From NCBI GenBank assembly GCA_030606865.1, contig JAUWFQ010000007.1, positions 1-34,803 on the forward strand: a stretch of 34,803 nt of DNA, read 5' to 3'. This DNA comes from a bacterium (GTDB taxonomy: Bacteria; Fidelibacterota; Marinisomatia; Marinisomatales; JAHJCW01). A model generated the notes under the pieces. That model searched no databases and was not told where the DNA came from. It worked only from the letters and a program-made list of their open reading frames with translations. The translations under genes were made by a program, and so were the position numbers. This document shows positions 1 through 8,200 of the stretch, one piece after another. The first letter of the stretch is position 1. Each line of letters starts with the position of its first letter.

Positions 1-588
1 AGAATATTAATATTTTTGAGTGATATGATCACAACATATTGGGCAATTACCCTGTCAGTTACGGTGGTTATAATATCACTATTAAAGTTTTATTTAAGCA
101 AGCCGGGCGGAGCTTATCAGTTTGATACCTTGAAATTGATGATGCCGGTGTTTAAAAATATTGTATTGGAGTCATCCATAGCACGGTTTGCACATGTATT
201 GGAAACATTAAGCAAAAGTGGTGTTAAAATAATCCAAGCTTTAGAAATTACTCGGGAAACTATCGAGAATCGTGTAATCTCCAGAGATATTGAGAAGGCT
301 ACAGAAAAAGTTTCTAAAGGTATCTCAATTGCTGAAGCTTTATCTGATAGTAAACATTTTCCACAAATGACTTTAATGATGATTGGAGCCGGTGAACGAT
401 CTGGGGCTTTAGAAGCAATGTTGGGCAATATTGCAGAGCAATATGATACATCGGTAGATTTGAAAATAGAAGGGTTATCAGCAGCTATAGAACCACTTTT
501 AACAATTATTATTGCGGCATTTTTATTAGTATTTGCATTGGCAATATTTTTACCAATGTGGAGTATGACGGAAGTAATTGGGGGTTAA
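1..588 (+). CDS. Type IV filament inner-membrane platform protein, PilC/GspF family, C-terminal part
   Basis: This is the C-terminal half of a PilC/GspF protein, the inner-membrane platform that links the assembly ATPase to the growing pilus or pseudopilus. The reading frame is open to base 1, so the gene begins outside the window; the TTG at 16 and ATG at 25 are internal. The visible protein is one T2SSF repeat. It has a first membrane segment, then a helical cytoplasmic domain with the family signatures ARFAHVLETLSKSGV, a GISIAEAL-like stretch and MIGAGERSGALEAML, and ends in an EPLLTIIIAAFLLVFALAIFLPMWSM hydrophobic region (split here as EPLLTIII followed by a long apolar run). Full members are about 400 residues. 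A run of minor-pilin genes follows 12 bases downstream, as expected in type II secretion or type IV pilus operons. The two systems cannot be told apart from this part alone. Confidence 0.93.
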   Translation, partial: RILIFLSDMITTYWAITLSVTVVIISLLKFYLSKPGGAYQFDTLKLMMPVFKNIVLESSIARFAHVLETLSKSGVKIIQALEITRETIENRVISRDIEKATEKVSKGISIAEALSDSKHFPQMTLMMIGAGERSGALEAMLGNIAEQYDTSVDLKIEGLSAAIEPLLTIIIAAFLLVFALAIFLPMWSMTEVIGG

Positions 589-600
589 TATTCGCTTAAT

Positions 601-1092
601 ATGAAAGTATTTTATAAAAGTCATTCTGGTGGTTTTACATTAATAGAAATCATTATTGTAATTGTTATAATAGGTATTATTACTATTGTTGCCGTACCAC
701 AGATGACTAATACATTAAGAACAAAACGATTATATGATGCGGTTGAAAAACTGAATGATGACTTAAATTATTGCAGAGATTATGCAATATCTCAACATAC
801 TAATACTTGGATCGTTTTTAATATTGCCACCAACAGCTATCAAATGTCCTTCGGAACTACTCCCCCTCCAGCAAGTACTCCCTTATATGATCCCGCTCGA
901 AATACGACTGGTGCTTTTATGATTAACACAGATTTCATTGGAATTGCACTTCAATCGGTTTCATTTGCAGGGCTTTCAATTTCATTTAACTGGTGGGGAA
1001 CACCTAGTGAAGGCGGAACTGTTGTTTTGAACAATGGGATCAATACCCATACAACTACAGTTAATGCAGAAACTGGTTATGTTCAAAGGTAA
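601..1092 (+). CDS. Minor pilin / pseudopilin, GspH (FimT)-like
   Basis: A 163-residue type IV pilin-like protein. It has a short basic leader MKVFYKSHSGG followed by the prepilin peptidase site G/FTLIE, with Glu at +5 of the mature protein, and a hydrophobic helix IIIVIVIIGIITIVAVP. The region after the helix (AVEKLNDDLNYCRDYAISQH) matches the GspH/FimT pattern, in which the N-terminal helix runs into a beta-rich head. It should be processed by PilD-type peptidase and sit at the tip of a pilus or pseudopilus. It starts 12 bases after the platform gene and overlaps the next pilin gene by 14 bases, so the cluster is likely one transcript with coupled translation. GspH-like is the best fit from domain order and length, though minor pilins are hard to sort by sequence. 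Confidence 0.85.
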   Translation: MKVFYKSHSGGFTLIEIIIVIVIIGIITIVAVPQMTNTLRTKRLYDAVEKLNDDLNYCRDYAISQHTNTWIVFNIATNSYQMSFGTTPPPASTPLYDPARNTTGAFMINTDFIGIALQSVSFAGLSISFNWWGTPSEGGTVVLNNGINTHTTTVNAETGYVQR

Positions 1093-1579
1093 TTTTCGAT
1101 CACAATCTGGTTTTGCGTTAATGGACTTAGTGATTGGTATCACATTTTTATCATTTGCTTTTTTAGCAACAATGCGGATTATGGATGATTTACAACAAAA
1201 GCTTGACCACAGAGATCTACAAATTCGTGCTACATCTTTAGCAAATAGTATGATGTCAATCATCCGTTCGGTAAATTTTGATGAAAATGCAACATCGCCA
1301 TGGATAATTGCTAGTAACCTAGGTATGGATGGATCGGGCTTATATGATGATGTAGATGACTTTATGCTAAACCCTGCAGGACAAGCTAATTTTGGAGTAG
1401 CCGGAGTCGGATTTGCGATTACAGTAATTGTATTCTATGTTGATCCTTTTAATCCGCCGATGGTACCTTTAACCGGTAATATTTCATCTAATTTTAAAAG
1501 AGTGACTGTGACCGTTAGTCATCCATTATTAACAAACACTATAATACTTTCAGCTATTGTAACGCCTAATGTTTTTTAA
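1079..1579 (+). CDS. Minor pilin / pseudopilin, GspI/PilV-like
   Basis: A prepilin-like protein of 166 residues when started at ATG 1079. An in-frame ATG at 1034 exists, but it would add 15 residues inside the previous gene, and 1079 gives a normal 11-residue leader (MFKGNFRSQSG). The peptidase site is G/FALMDL, followed by a hydrophobic helix VIGITFLSFAFLATMRIM. Position +5 is Asp instead of the usual Glu. The leader and helix are followed by a region of the GspI/PilV type (LDHRDLQIRATSLANSMM). The gene overlaps its upstream neighbour by 14 bases and its downstream neighbour by 11, typical of tightly coupled minor-pilin operons. Its role is probably in the tip complex that starts filament assembly. 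Subtype assignment rests on gene order and is moderately secure. Confidence 0.8.
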   Translation: MFKGNFRSQSGFALMDLVIGITFLSFAFLATMRIMDDLQQKLDHRDLQIRATSLANSMMSIIRSVNFDENATSPWIIASNLGMDGSGLYDDVDDFMLNPAGQANFGVAGVGFAITVIVFYVDPFNPPMVPLTGNISSNFKRVTVTVSHPLLTNTIILSAIVTPNVF

Positions 1580-2114
1580 AAATAAAAGTGACGGATATAC
1601 GCTCATTGAGCTAGTTGTAACTACAGTTATAGTGGGAATTGTGTCTACAATTTTAGTTTATTTATTAGTCTCAATATTCGGTATATTACAAGAAAATAGA
1701 ATTAAAAAACAATTACTTATGGATGGATATAATGCAACAATAAAATTTGTACGAGAGTTTGAACTTATAAACAATGAACCACATTTAACTTTAGCCACAG
1801 CAAACCAAATCCAATTTAATACTGTTATAGGTGGTGTATTGACAACCATCACATATCAAATTGTAGGTAATGAGTTACAGAGGAGTGTTGGTGTTGGCGC
1901 ACCGGTTGTCTTAAGCACAAATGTTACGGGCCTATTTGAGTATTATCAAAAAAGTCATTTTAATATGCCACCTCCACTTGGTTCTCCAGATAGGTTAAGA
2001 ACCCGTCGTGTTAGACTTACGCTCAACATGCTCGATAATCAGGGTAATAGGAATTATACTTATGTTGCAGATGCGTTTCCTGAGAATTATAGATTTTCCG
2101 GGGGAGGATCATAA
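1569..2114 (+). CDS. Minor pilin / pseudopilin, GspJ/PilW-like
   Basis: A 181-residue prepilin-like protein with leader MFFKNKSDG, cleavage site G/YTLIEL with Glu at +5, and hydrophobic helix VVTTVIVGIVSTILVYLLVSIF. The head contains several short beta-strand-like stretches (ANQIQFNTVIGGVLTTITYQI, split by polar turns, and VRLTLNMLDNQGNRNYTYV), matching GspJ/PilW proteins that pair with GspI and GspK. The start codon lies inside the end of the preceding gene (11-base overlap), and its stop TAA shares one base with the ATG of the next gene. It likely works with the three neighbouring minor pilins in one tip complex. Confidence 0.82.
   Translation: MFFKNKSDGYTLIELVVTTVIVGIVSTILVYLLVSIFGILQENRIKKQLLMDGYNATIKFVREFELINNEPHLTLATANQIQFNTVIGGVLTTITYQIVGNELQRSVGVGAPVVLSTNVTGLFEYYQKSHFNMPPPLGSPDRLRTRRVRLTLNMLDNQGNRNYTYVADAFPENYRFSGGGS
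2101..2108 (+). promoter_or_regulatory. Ribosome binding site for the PilX/GspK-like gene
   Basis: GGGGAGGA lies five bases before the ATG at 2114, inside the end of the upstream gene. It supports that start over internal ATGs and shows the gene has its own strong initiation signal despite the one-base stop/start overlap. Confidence 0.7.
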
Positions 2115-3511
2115 TGATAAAATTCAATTATAGATCTAAATTTATAACGGATGAAAGTGGTTTTGCCTTCACTGCCACGGCAACAGTCATTAGTGTTATA
2201 CTTGGTTTAACTATATTGTTTATGGCAAATACTGTAAGAACAGAAAATGTTCGTGTATCGGAATTATATTCAGGGCAAGGTGCCTATTGGGGAGCAGTTA
2301 CCGAAGTGCAGATGGCAGCTGATATGATAAGTACTAATGGAGTTGGAATACTTCCAACCATTACTGCCAATTTTCCCAATATTACTGTTACTAGTATAGA
2401 TCAAAATAATATTTTAATAGAAAGCCAGGTGATTATTGGTAGTGACAGGGGTGGCGCTCAACGAGCTGCTTCCATAAACATTACAAGCCCACTTTATTCT
2501 ATAATACAAAATGTTGGTGGTGCCACTTTTACTATTACCGGTTTTTCTGAGATAGATGGCGGTAATCTATATATAGGCGATAATGTCAGAATACAATCTT
2601 TTTGGGGCTGGTCATTGGCACGAGTTGGGCGAGATTCTGTGGTTAATTTTTTTATTCCTAATGGGCACACTTTAACTCCTCCCCCCCCCGGCCAAAGTGG
2701 AAATAATTATACAGAAACCAGAATTCCTCCACTGACTATGCCTGTATTTAATCATACTGCTTATAACAATCTGATCACCACAGCCAGCAATATAGCAATA
2801 GATAACTCTGTTGCAGGTGAATATTTTGGTAACACAACTTTGAATATTGGTACACACCCCGGAGGTATTGATCTGCAGGATGTAAACTTTACCAATAGTG
2901 GAATATTTGTTAATGGTGATTTAATAATTGACGGTACCGTTGGTTCAGGAACAAGTATTATAGATAATAATACTGCTGGAAGTCCAGGTTTAATTGTTGT
3001 AAATGGAAATGTTACTCTTAATGGCGATTGGTTTTGGATGGTACCTTCGTTTACCGTACCCGATAATATAATTATTATTTCAAGTGGCAATGTAAATAAA
3101 AATTATGTGAATTTTGGAGAGAGTGTTAATTATCCAAAGAGTACTTGGTCAAATTATGTAAATGAAATATATACATTGGGAAATCTTACAACACCGGGAT
3201 GGTCTCTTGGCTCTAAAATGTTTGGTCAATTTTATGTATTTGGAACATTCGCTTCTATTGGTTGGCTTAGTCGTACGAGCGGTGTTCTTTATTCTCCTAA
3301 TTCACCGTATAATTTTGGAACATTATTCAGTGCATTTCCAAGATTTGATGGTACATTTTTTATTCTGAGTGCTACAAATGACAGAATATCATGGTTTGCT
3401 GATATTAATCTTAATGAAAGAGTTCTTTTAGGTAGAGGGTTAGGCGGTGGACTTACACAGCCTCTTACCATACCCTGGGTAGTTTTACCCGGTACAATAC
3501 AAGAAATTTAA
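2114..3511 (+). CDS. Large minor pilin, PilX/GspK-like with long C-terminal domain
   Basis: A 465-residue protein with a prepilin-like N-terminus: a 16-residue leader ending ESG, then G/FAFTATATVISVILGLTILFMANTVR. Position +5 is Ala rather than Glu, as is usual for GspK-type tip subunits, which need not join the filament shaft. The remaining 400 or so residues are rich in Gly, Asn, Ile and Val in short repeating strands (GGNLYIGDNVRI, GIFVNGDLIIDGTV, GLIVVNGNVTLNGDW), which looks like a beta-helix or bactofilin-like stack. I do not recognise a named family for this part. A strong ribosome site GGGGAGGA at 2101-2108 and the TAATG overlap set the start. A run of nine C at 2681-2689 codes for a Pro stretch in the middle of the gene. 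Placed last in the minor-pilin series, it fits the tip position. Confidence 0.75.
   Translation: MIKFNYRSKFITDESGFAFTATATVISVILGLTILFMANTVRTENVRVSELYSGQGAYWGAVTEVQMAADMISTNGVGILPTITANFPNITVTSIDQNNILIESQVIIGSDRGGAQRAASINITSPLYSIIQNVGGATFTITGFSEIDGGNLYIGDNVRIQSFWGWSLARVGRDSVVNFFIPNGHTLTPPPPGQSGNNYTETRIPPLTMPVFNHTAYNNLITTASNIAIDNSVAGEYFGNTTLNIGTHPGGIDLQDVNFTNSGIFVNGDLIIDGTVGSGTSIIDNNTAGSPGLIVVNGNVTLNGDWFWMVPSFTVPDNIIIISSGNVNKNYVNFGESVNYPKSTWSNYVNEIYTLGNLTTPGWSLGSKMFGQFYVFGTFASIGWLSRTSGVLYSPNSPYNFGTLFSAFPRFDGTFFILSATNDRISWFADINLNERVLLGRGLGGGLTQPLTIPWVVLPGTIQEI
2681..2689 (+). repeat. Homopolymer tract of nine C inside the PilX/GspK-like gene
   Basis: Nine consecutive C bases, coding Pro codons, sit in an AT-rich gene. 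Removing one C brings a TGA about 19 codons downstream, and adding one C brings a TAA about 10 codons downstream, so slippage in either direction would truncate the protein. This is the kind of tract used for phase variation of pilus tip proteins in other bacteria; whether it varies here is unknown. Confidence 0.6.
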
Positions 3512-3521
3512 AGGAATTATT

Positions 3522-3773
3522 ATGGAAAACAATTTAGCAATTATTCTATTTATTATATCAGCAATATTGATGATTGGAGGATTATTAATATTTTTTGCGC
3601 CAAAGTTTTTAATCAGAATTAGCGAACCTTTGAATAAAGAGTTTGGTGTGAAAAGAAAAAGTAAAACTCTTATACTCGCCGATGAAAAAGTTTTTCTGAA
3701 CCGTCATATATTTGGTCCGGTTTTAGTCCTAATAGGATTGATACTACTATATTTTTCATTTTATTTAGTATAA
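3522..3773 (+). CDS. Small two-helix membrane protein of unknown function
   Basis: An 83-residue protein with two predicted membrane helices, at about residues 4-26 (LAIILFIISAILMIGGLLIFF) and 64-82 (FGPVLVLIGLILLYFSFYLV), joined by a basic loop containing GVKRKSKTLILADEKVFLNRH. It begins 10 bases after the minor-pilin gene, with AAGGA as the ribosome site at about 3511-3515, and is likely the last gene of that operon. I do not recognise the family. Position suggests an accessory role in filament assembly, but nothing in the sequence proves this. Confidence 0.65.
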   Translation: MENNLAIILFIISAILMIGGLLIFFAPKFLIRISEPLNKEFGVKRKSKTLILADEKVFLNRHIFGPVLVLIGLILLYFSFYLV

Positions 3774-3783
3774 CCACACATTA

Positions 3784-3876
3784 TCATTGCGAATACCTCG
3801 CAGGATGCGGGGGTGAAGTAACCCCCTGATCTCATGATGGTAGGAGATTGCCGCGTCGCTACGCTTCTCGCAATGA
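3784..3876. repeat. Palindromic intergenic repeat element (REP/MITE-like)
   Basis: The element is bounded by a perfect 9-base inverted repeat, TCATTGCGA at 3784-3792 and TCGCAATGA at 3868-3876. Inside is a second hairpin, GGGGG (3809-3813) with CCCCC (3822-3826), and a GATTGCCGCGTCGCTACGC stretch. It is much richer in G+C than its surroundings. Elements with this kind of end are common in many bacterial genomes as dispersed repeats; copies elsewhere in this genome cannot be seen from one window. Confidence 0.65.
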
Positions 3877-3929
3877 CTCTATTAATTTAACTCATTAATA
3901 TTTTATCAATACATGTTTCCAAACCCTTG

Positions 3930-3998
3930 CTCGTCCATCGTCTATCTACGCTAAAGCTACGATAGATAAATATTCCGCATTTTGCGGAAGTAGATGGG
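3930..3998. repeat. Second GC-richer palindromic segment between pilus genes
   Basis: This stretch holds a perfect 7-3-7 hairpin, TTCCGCA (3973-3979) and TGCGGAA (3983-3989). Around it are outer arms that partly match in inverted order (a CCATC-CTATCTAC side and a GTAGATGG side). It looks like a second small repeat element or a decayed copy of one. No coding frame is convincing here. Confidence 0.45.
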
Positions 3999-4011
3999 AT
4001 TTTATATTAAG

Positions 4012-4028
4012 TGTGTCATATTGACACA
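4012..4028. promoter_or_regulatory. Palindrome upstream of the pilin sigma-54 promoter, candidate activator site
   Basis: TGTGTCATATTGACACA is a perfect 7-3-7 inverted repeat. Its centre is about 110 bases upstream of the transcription start inferred from the sigma-54 promoter at 4104-4119, the usual range for enhancer-binding proteins. It has the same architecture and central TAT as the palindrome at 9849-9865. A poor second match may lie at 4032-4048. Binding by the NtrC-type regulator encoded at 8416-9846 is an inference. Confidence 0.55.
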
Positions 4029-4103
4029 GAGTGTATCAATGTAGTACGGAATTAAGTTTTAGTATATTTACGTAATTCAATTAATAACAACAACATGACT
4101 GTT

Positions 4104-4119
4104 TGGCACGGTATTTGTT
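4104..4119 (+). promoter_or_regulatory. Sigma-54 (-24/-12) promoter for the major pilin-like gene
   Basis: TGGCACG (4104-4110), four bases, then TTGTT (4115-4119) matches the consensus TGGCACG-N4-TTGCW, with only the last base of the -12 GC changed to T. Spacing between the GG and the GT is exactly right. It lies 95 bases before the pilin ATG, giving an inferred transcription start near 4130. Sigma-54 control of pilA is well known in other bacteria. Confidence 0.8.
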
Positions 4120-4213
4120 TGAATAATGGTAACGATAAGATATAATTGGAAATTAGGACCTATTGATATATAAAGAATTTTCAAATGGTTTAAATTAACA
4201 AAAGGAGAGAATA

Positions 4214-4597
4214 ATGAAAAGAGAACAAGGTTTTACGTTAATAGAATTAATCGTAGTTATTGCGATTATAGGAGTTTTAGCCGCCGTTGCGGTTCCTGCC
4301 TTTATTAATGTAGTAGATGATGCACAACAAGCAAATATGGATGCAGTTGAAGGTACAATGAGAAGCGCTGTTACAATGTGGGCTTCTGATCAATTAATGA
4401 CAGCTGGTACCTATGCATATCCACCTGCAGCTACTGTTACGATTGCAAATATGACAGCAGAAGGTTTCATTCCTGATTGGACCGATAATGGAGCCGGTAC
4501 ATGGACCTATGCACCAGCACCTACTGGAACATTAGTTTATGCTCCTGTTACAGTGGGCGGTGTAAATACAGGTTATACAATTACGCCAACCTTCTAA
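4214..4597 (+). CDS. Type IV major pilin-like protein (PilA/GspG-like)
   Basis: A 127-residue type IV pilin. The leader is only six residues (MKREQG), followed by the classic G/FTLIELIVVIAIIGVLAAVAVP helix with Glu at +5. The helix continues to about residue 60 (DDAQQANMDAVEGTMRSAVTMW), then comes a small beta-rich head. No cysteine pair is visible. AAAGGAGAG at about 4200-4208 is a good ribosome site. The gene stands alone between a sigma-54 promoter and a strong terminator, which suits a highly expressed shaft subunit controlled separately from the minor pilins. It could instead be a GspG-type major pseudopilin, although the calcium-binding features of GspG are not obvious. Confidence 0.87.
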   Translation: MKREQGFTLIELIVVIAIIGVLAAVAVPAFINVVDDAQQANMDAVEGTMRSAVTMWASDQLMTAGTYAYPPAATVTIANMTAEGFIPDWTDNGAGTWTYAPAPTGTLVYAPVTVGGVNTGYTITPTF

Positions 4598-4611
4598 TAT
4601 AGTAATTTGAT

Positions 4612-4646
4612 AAAAAGACCTGCACTGTTCAGTGCAGGTCTTTTTT
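4612..4646 (+). terminator. Rho-independent terminator after the pilin gene
   Basis: A perfect 10-base stem, GACCTGCACT (4617-4626) with AGTGCAGGTC (4631-4640), has a GTTC loop and is flanked by A and T runs. It should end the pilin transcript and may work in both directions. Confidence 0.9.
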
Positions 4647-4696
4647 ATAAATAAATTCATAATTATTAAATTTAAAAATACTCTCGGGGGAAATAT

Positions 4697-5071
4697 ATGT
4701 TTTGGTTACGAGAAGACGGTATAGCCGGAATAGAAATGGTGGTGCTTTTTGCAATAGTTGGCATTCTTACTTTTACTGTAGTTCCATATTACACCAGTTT
4801 AACAAATCATGCTCATGATGCCAAAGTAAAGGCAATGTACAGTATGATCAATGCTTCTGTTATAGGATCTTCGGTTGATAGTGTGGCTGTAGGGTGGGAC
4901 AAATCTGTTCCTGACCCCTCACAATTAACAATAAAAAATACTGCAGCGTGGTTTGATTCAAAAAATTGGTCTGATAATAAATCATGAAAATGGAAGTATC
5001 TTCCAACAGGTGCGACAATAGTTTATAATAAAATTAGTCAGGATGATTACTCGCTTGTGCTCAATTTATAA
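4697..5071 (+). pseudogene. Second type IV pilin gene interrupted by an in-frame TGA
   Basis: A pilin-like gene: leader MFWLREDG, site G/IAGIE with Glu at +5, and helix MVVLFAIVGILTFTVVP. A TGA at 4985-4987 stops it after 96 residues. The same frame then continues for 27 codons to TAA at 5069-5071, encoding KWKYLPTGATIVYNK and more. The junction lines up with the intact paralogue upstream: WSDNKS-stop-KWKY beside WTDNGAGTWTY. The stop falls where the paralogue has Gly, so one change, GGA to TGA, explains it. Reading through would give 124 residues, close to the paralogue's 127, and the paired terminator lies just beyond. TGA is a normal stop elsewhere (12850-12852), so recoding is unlikely. 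A truncated but working protein or an assembly error cannot be excluded. Confidence 0.75.
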
Positions 5072-5125
5072 AATAAATTTTTTCCTCTACTAACAAAAAG
5101 ATCATAGCTATTCCAAGTTATGAAT

Positions 5126-5156
5126 AAAAAGACTCTACGAAAGTGGAGTCTTTTTT
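5126..5156 (+). terminator. Rho-independent terminator after the second pilin gene
   Basis: GACTCTAC (5131-5138) pairs with GTGGAGTC (5143-5150), with one G-T pair and a GAAA loop, followed by a run of six T. It lies after the end of the read-through frame at 5071 rather than directly after the TGA at 4985, which supports the longer original gene. Confidence 0.85.
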
Positions 5157-5271
5157 ATTGTCGTATAACTGAATATTTAAGCGGGCAATACAATCTTTGC
5201 GTTAAATTAACTGGTTAAATATAATATAGACTATTAACAAAAGAACAGTTTTAGCTTAAATATAACATTTA

Positions 5272-8200
5272 ATGAAATTTATTAGAAATCAAACTGCCGG
5301 ATTGCTATTAATCATAATTACTAATGTATTATTTGCGGGCGCAATTGATACTAGTTGGGTTAGCAATATGTTTTCTAGAGAGGATGGTAATATTTCCATC
5401 ATTCCGGAATTTGATGATGCTTATGGCGTCGCATTCCGCGATATTAATAATGACGGTTTACCCGATTTGTATGTAACGCGCTTCCGTGAATTAAATCGAT
5501 TGTTAATAAATCGTGGTCTTGGTTTATCTTTTAGAGATCAAACGATCCGAACCGGTTTAGGTGGAAATTTAGCGCCGCATAGATTGCAAAATTTAGAATT
5601 GGGTGCCGGTATTATTGATTTTAATAATGATGGTTTGCATGATGTATTAACTACTGGTTGGGGTGTAACAACTACACTTTATAAACAACAAAAAGTGTTT
5701 GATTATAATAATGTGACTGGTAACATCGGTTTGGAACACCCTATCAGCGGAAATGCAGGAATATGGGCGGATATAGATATTGACGGTGATTTAGATTTAT
5801 TTATTACTGATGAACATGGCAAAAATCATTTATATGTTCAATCAAAACCGGAAGTATTTACTGAATTAGCGGATGAGTTTGGTTTGGATGGTCATCATAT
5901 TAGTCAGGGAGCCGCTTTTGGCGATTTGAATGCCGATGGATACCCCGATTTATATATTTGCAATTGGTTCGAACCCGATATGTTATTTATCAATAATAGG
6001 GGTAATAATTTCGAAAGAGCGTCTGTACTTATTACTCATTTAACCGATTCATTGAATTCAAATGGTGTTACCTTTGGTGATTTGGATAATGACGGTGATT
6101 TAGATATTTTGGTAACTGATCGTAATAATTCCAGCAAATTATATCGTAACGATTTTAATTCTACAACAACTACTATCGGGTTTACCGATGTAACCGATAA
6201 TTCATTACTATTTAATAATTATCCGGCATATTCCGGAAATATTGCTGATTTCAATAATGATGGATTACTTGATATATTTTTTACAAATATTGGACCAAAT
6301 CTGTTATTCATTAATCAAGGGAATATGAAATTTCAATTAGCTTACGAAGAGCAGATCAAGGATCACGAATACCCTGATGCAAATTACAGCACAGGTGCAG
6401 CAGTAGCAGATTTGGAAAATGATGGAGATTTGGATTTATTTGTATCAAATAAAGATACGTATAGTAAACTATATGTAAATCCTTTGGAGAATAGTAATTA
6501 TCTTAGATTTGAATTGGAAGGGATTTACAGTAATCGAGATGCTGTAGGTACCAAAGTATGGTTATTTGAGGAATCTGATTCTGTCGGAAGTAACCAATTA
6601 ATAGGATATAGAGAGATTTCAAGCAGTTCTGGTTATTTATCAGCGAGTGAATTAACTGCACATTTTGGAGTAAAATTAAATAAAACATATGCCCTTAGAG
6701 CGCTTTTTCCTTTGGGAAGAGAGATCAAATTAAATAATATAATCCCTAATCAGATTATCAAGATTGATGAAGTTACCGGAATATTAAAATATTCAAAACG
6801 TGCACAGCAATTTATTGCTTCGGTTATTCGACAGCCTTCCTTTTTAAATAATTTAGGATTGATACTTTTATTAATTATTATGATAGGTATATTTACCTCT
6901 CTCGCTATTAAGCGATATTTATGGAAATCAAAACAGACCGCAATATTTTTAGTAATAATTCTATCAATTTTATATATTTTCTGGTCTGGAATGCGCAATC
7001 GTCCCTTGGCGGAAACACTGGGAGTGCAAATCTTTGTAATATTGGTAATATTTATTTTTACAACCGGATTTATGGAAAAGTTACGGCAAGTGAATAATAA
7101 GCGGTTTGAATACAGACGTGTCCTACATCGATTTTCAGAAGACCTTATTTTTATCAGGAATAATTCAAAATTATATAATCAGTTGGTTACCATGATTCAA
7201 AGTTCTTTAGGAGCAAGATTTACCGGTGTTGTTGAGATAAAAAACGGAAAAACAGGCAAACAATATTTTTCAACACCGAATAGTATAAAATGGGATACAA
7301 TCACTTTTTCAGACGAGCAGATTAGGATTCTTTTAGCAAATAATAGCATCACAGAGACAAAAATAGTTAAGGAGTTGCAACAATTCCCTGCTGATATAGA
7401 TCTTGTTATTCCATTAAAAAGACAGGCAAAACTATACGCGATTCTAATTTTAATCAGTAATGAAAACACTAAATTCTACCAATCAGAAGATATTACTTTA
7501 TTGGCAACTGTAGCCAATCAAGCTTCGCTAGCAATAGAGAATAATTTATATATCGAAGAGACTAAAGCATTAACCAAATCATTGACGGAATCGCAAGTGC
7601 AAAAGCGCTATGTTAATGAATTAGAAGAAAAGAATCGTAATTTGGAAGAATTATTTACTGAATTAAAGGAAACTCAATCTCAATTAATTCAGAGTGAAAA
7701 GATGTCAAGTTTGGGTCAATTGGTAGCCGGTGTTGCTCACGAATTGAACAATCCAATTGGGTATTTATATGCCAATATGAAGGAACTGCAAAAATATATC
7801 GATTTACTGAAACAAAGCGAAGGAGGAAAGATCGGAGATTCCGCGGAATATGTTAAAGAGGATATTGATCAATTAATTTTGGAAAGTATCGAAGGCAGCG
7901 AGCGTGTAAAAACAATTGTAGAGAATCTGCGTAAATTTTCTCGCTTAGACGAAGCGGAGTTCAAATATGCAGATATTCATGAAGGATTAGATTCTACCAT
8001 TATGTTAATTGAAAAGGAATTGGACAATCGCATTAAATTGCATAAAAATTATTCTGATATACCACAAATCAGTTGTATGCCAGGGCATCTAAACCAAGTG
8101 TTTTTAAATATGCTGCTGAATGCAATACAAGCTATCGAAGGTGACGGGAATATTTGCATTTCAACTGCAATTAAAGATGATAAAGTTGTTATTAAATTTA

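Noticed and set aside
1034-1078. Upstream ATG as start of the GspI/PilV-like gene
   Set aside because: It would make a 26-residue leader and a 59-base overlap. ATG 1079 gives a normal short prepilin leader.
3774-4213. Possible small RNA or CRISPR array in the long pilus intergenic region
   Set aside because: No regularly spaced repeats. The hairpins look like repeat elements, and there is no promoter-terminator pair for an RNA.
4985-4987. TGA as recoded Gly, Trp or selenocysteine codon
   Set aside because: TGA ends the porin gene at 12850-12852 right after a complete barrel end, and no selenocysteine structure is apparent. A point mutation is simpler.
5182-5201. Sigma-54-like sequence (GGGCAATA...CTTTGC) upstream of the sensor kinase gene
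   Set aside because: The GG and GC elements are 15 bases apart rather than 12, so spacing does not fit.
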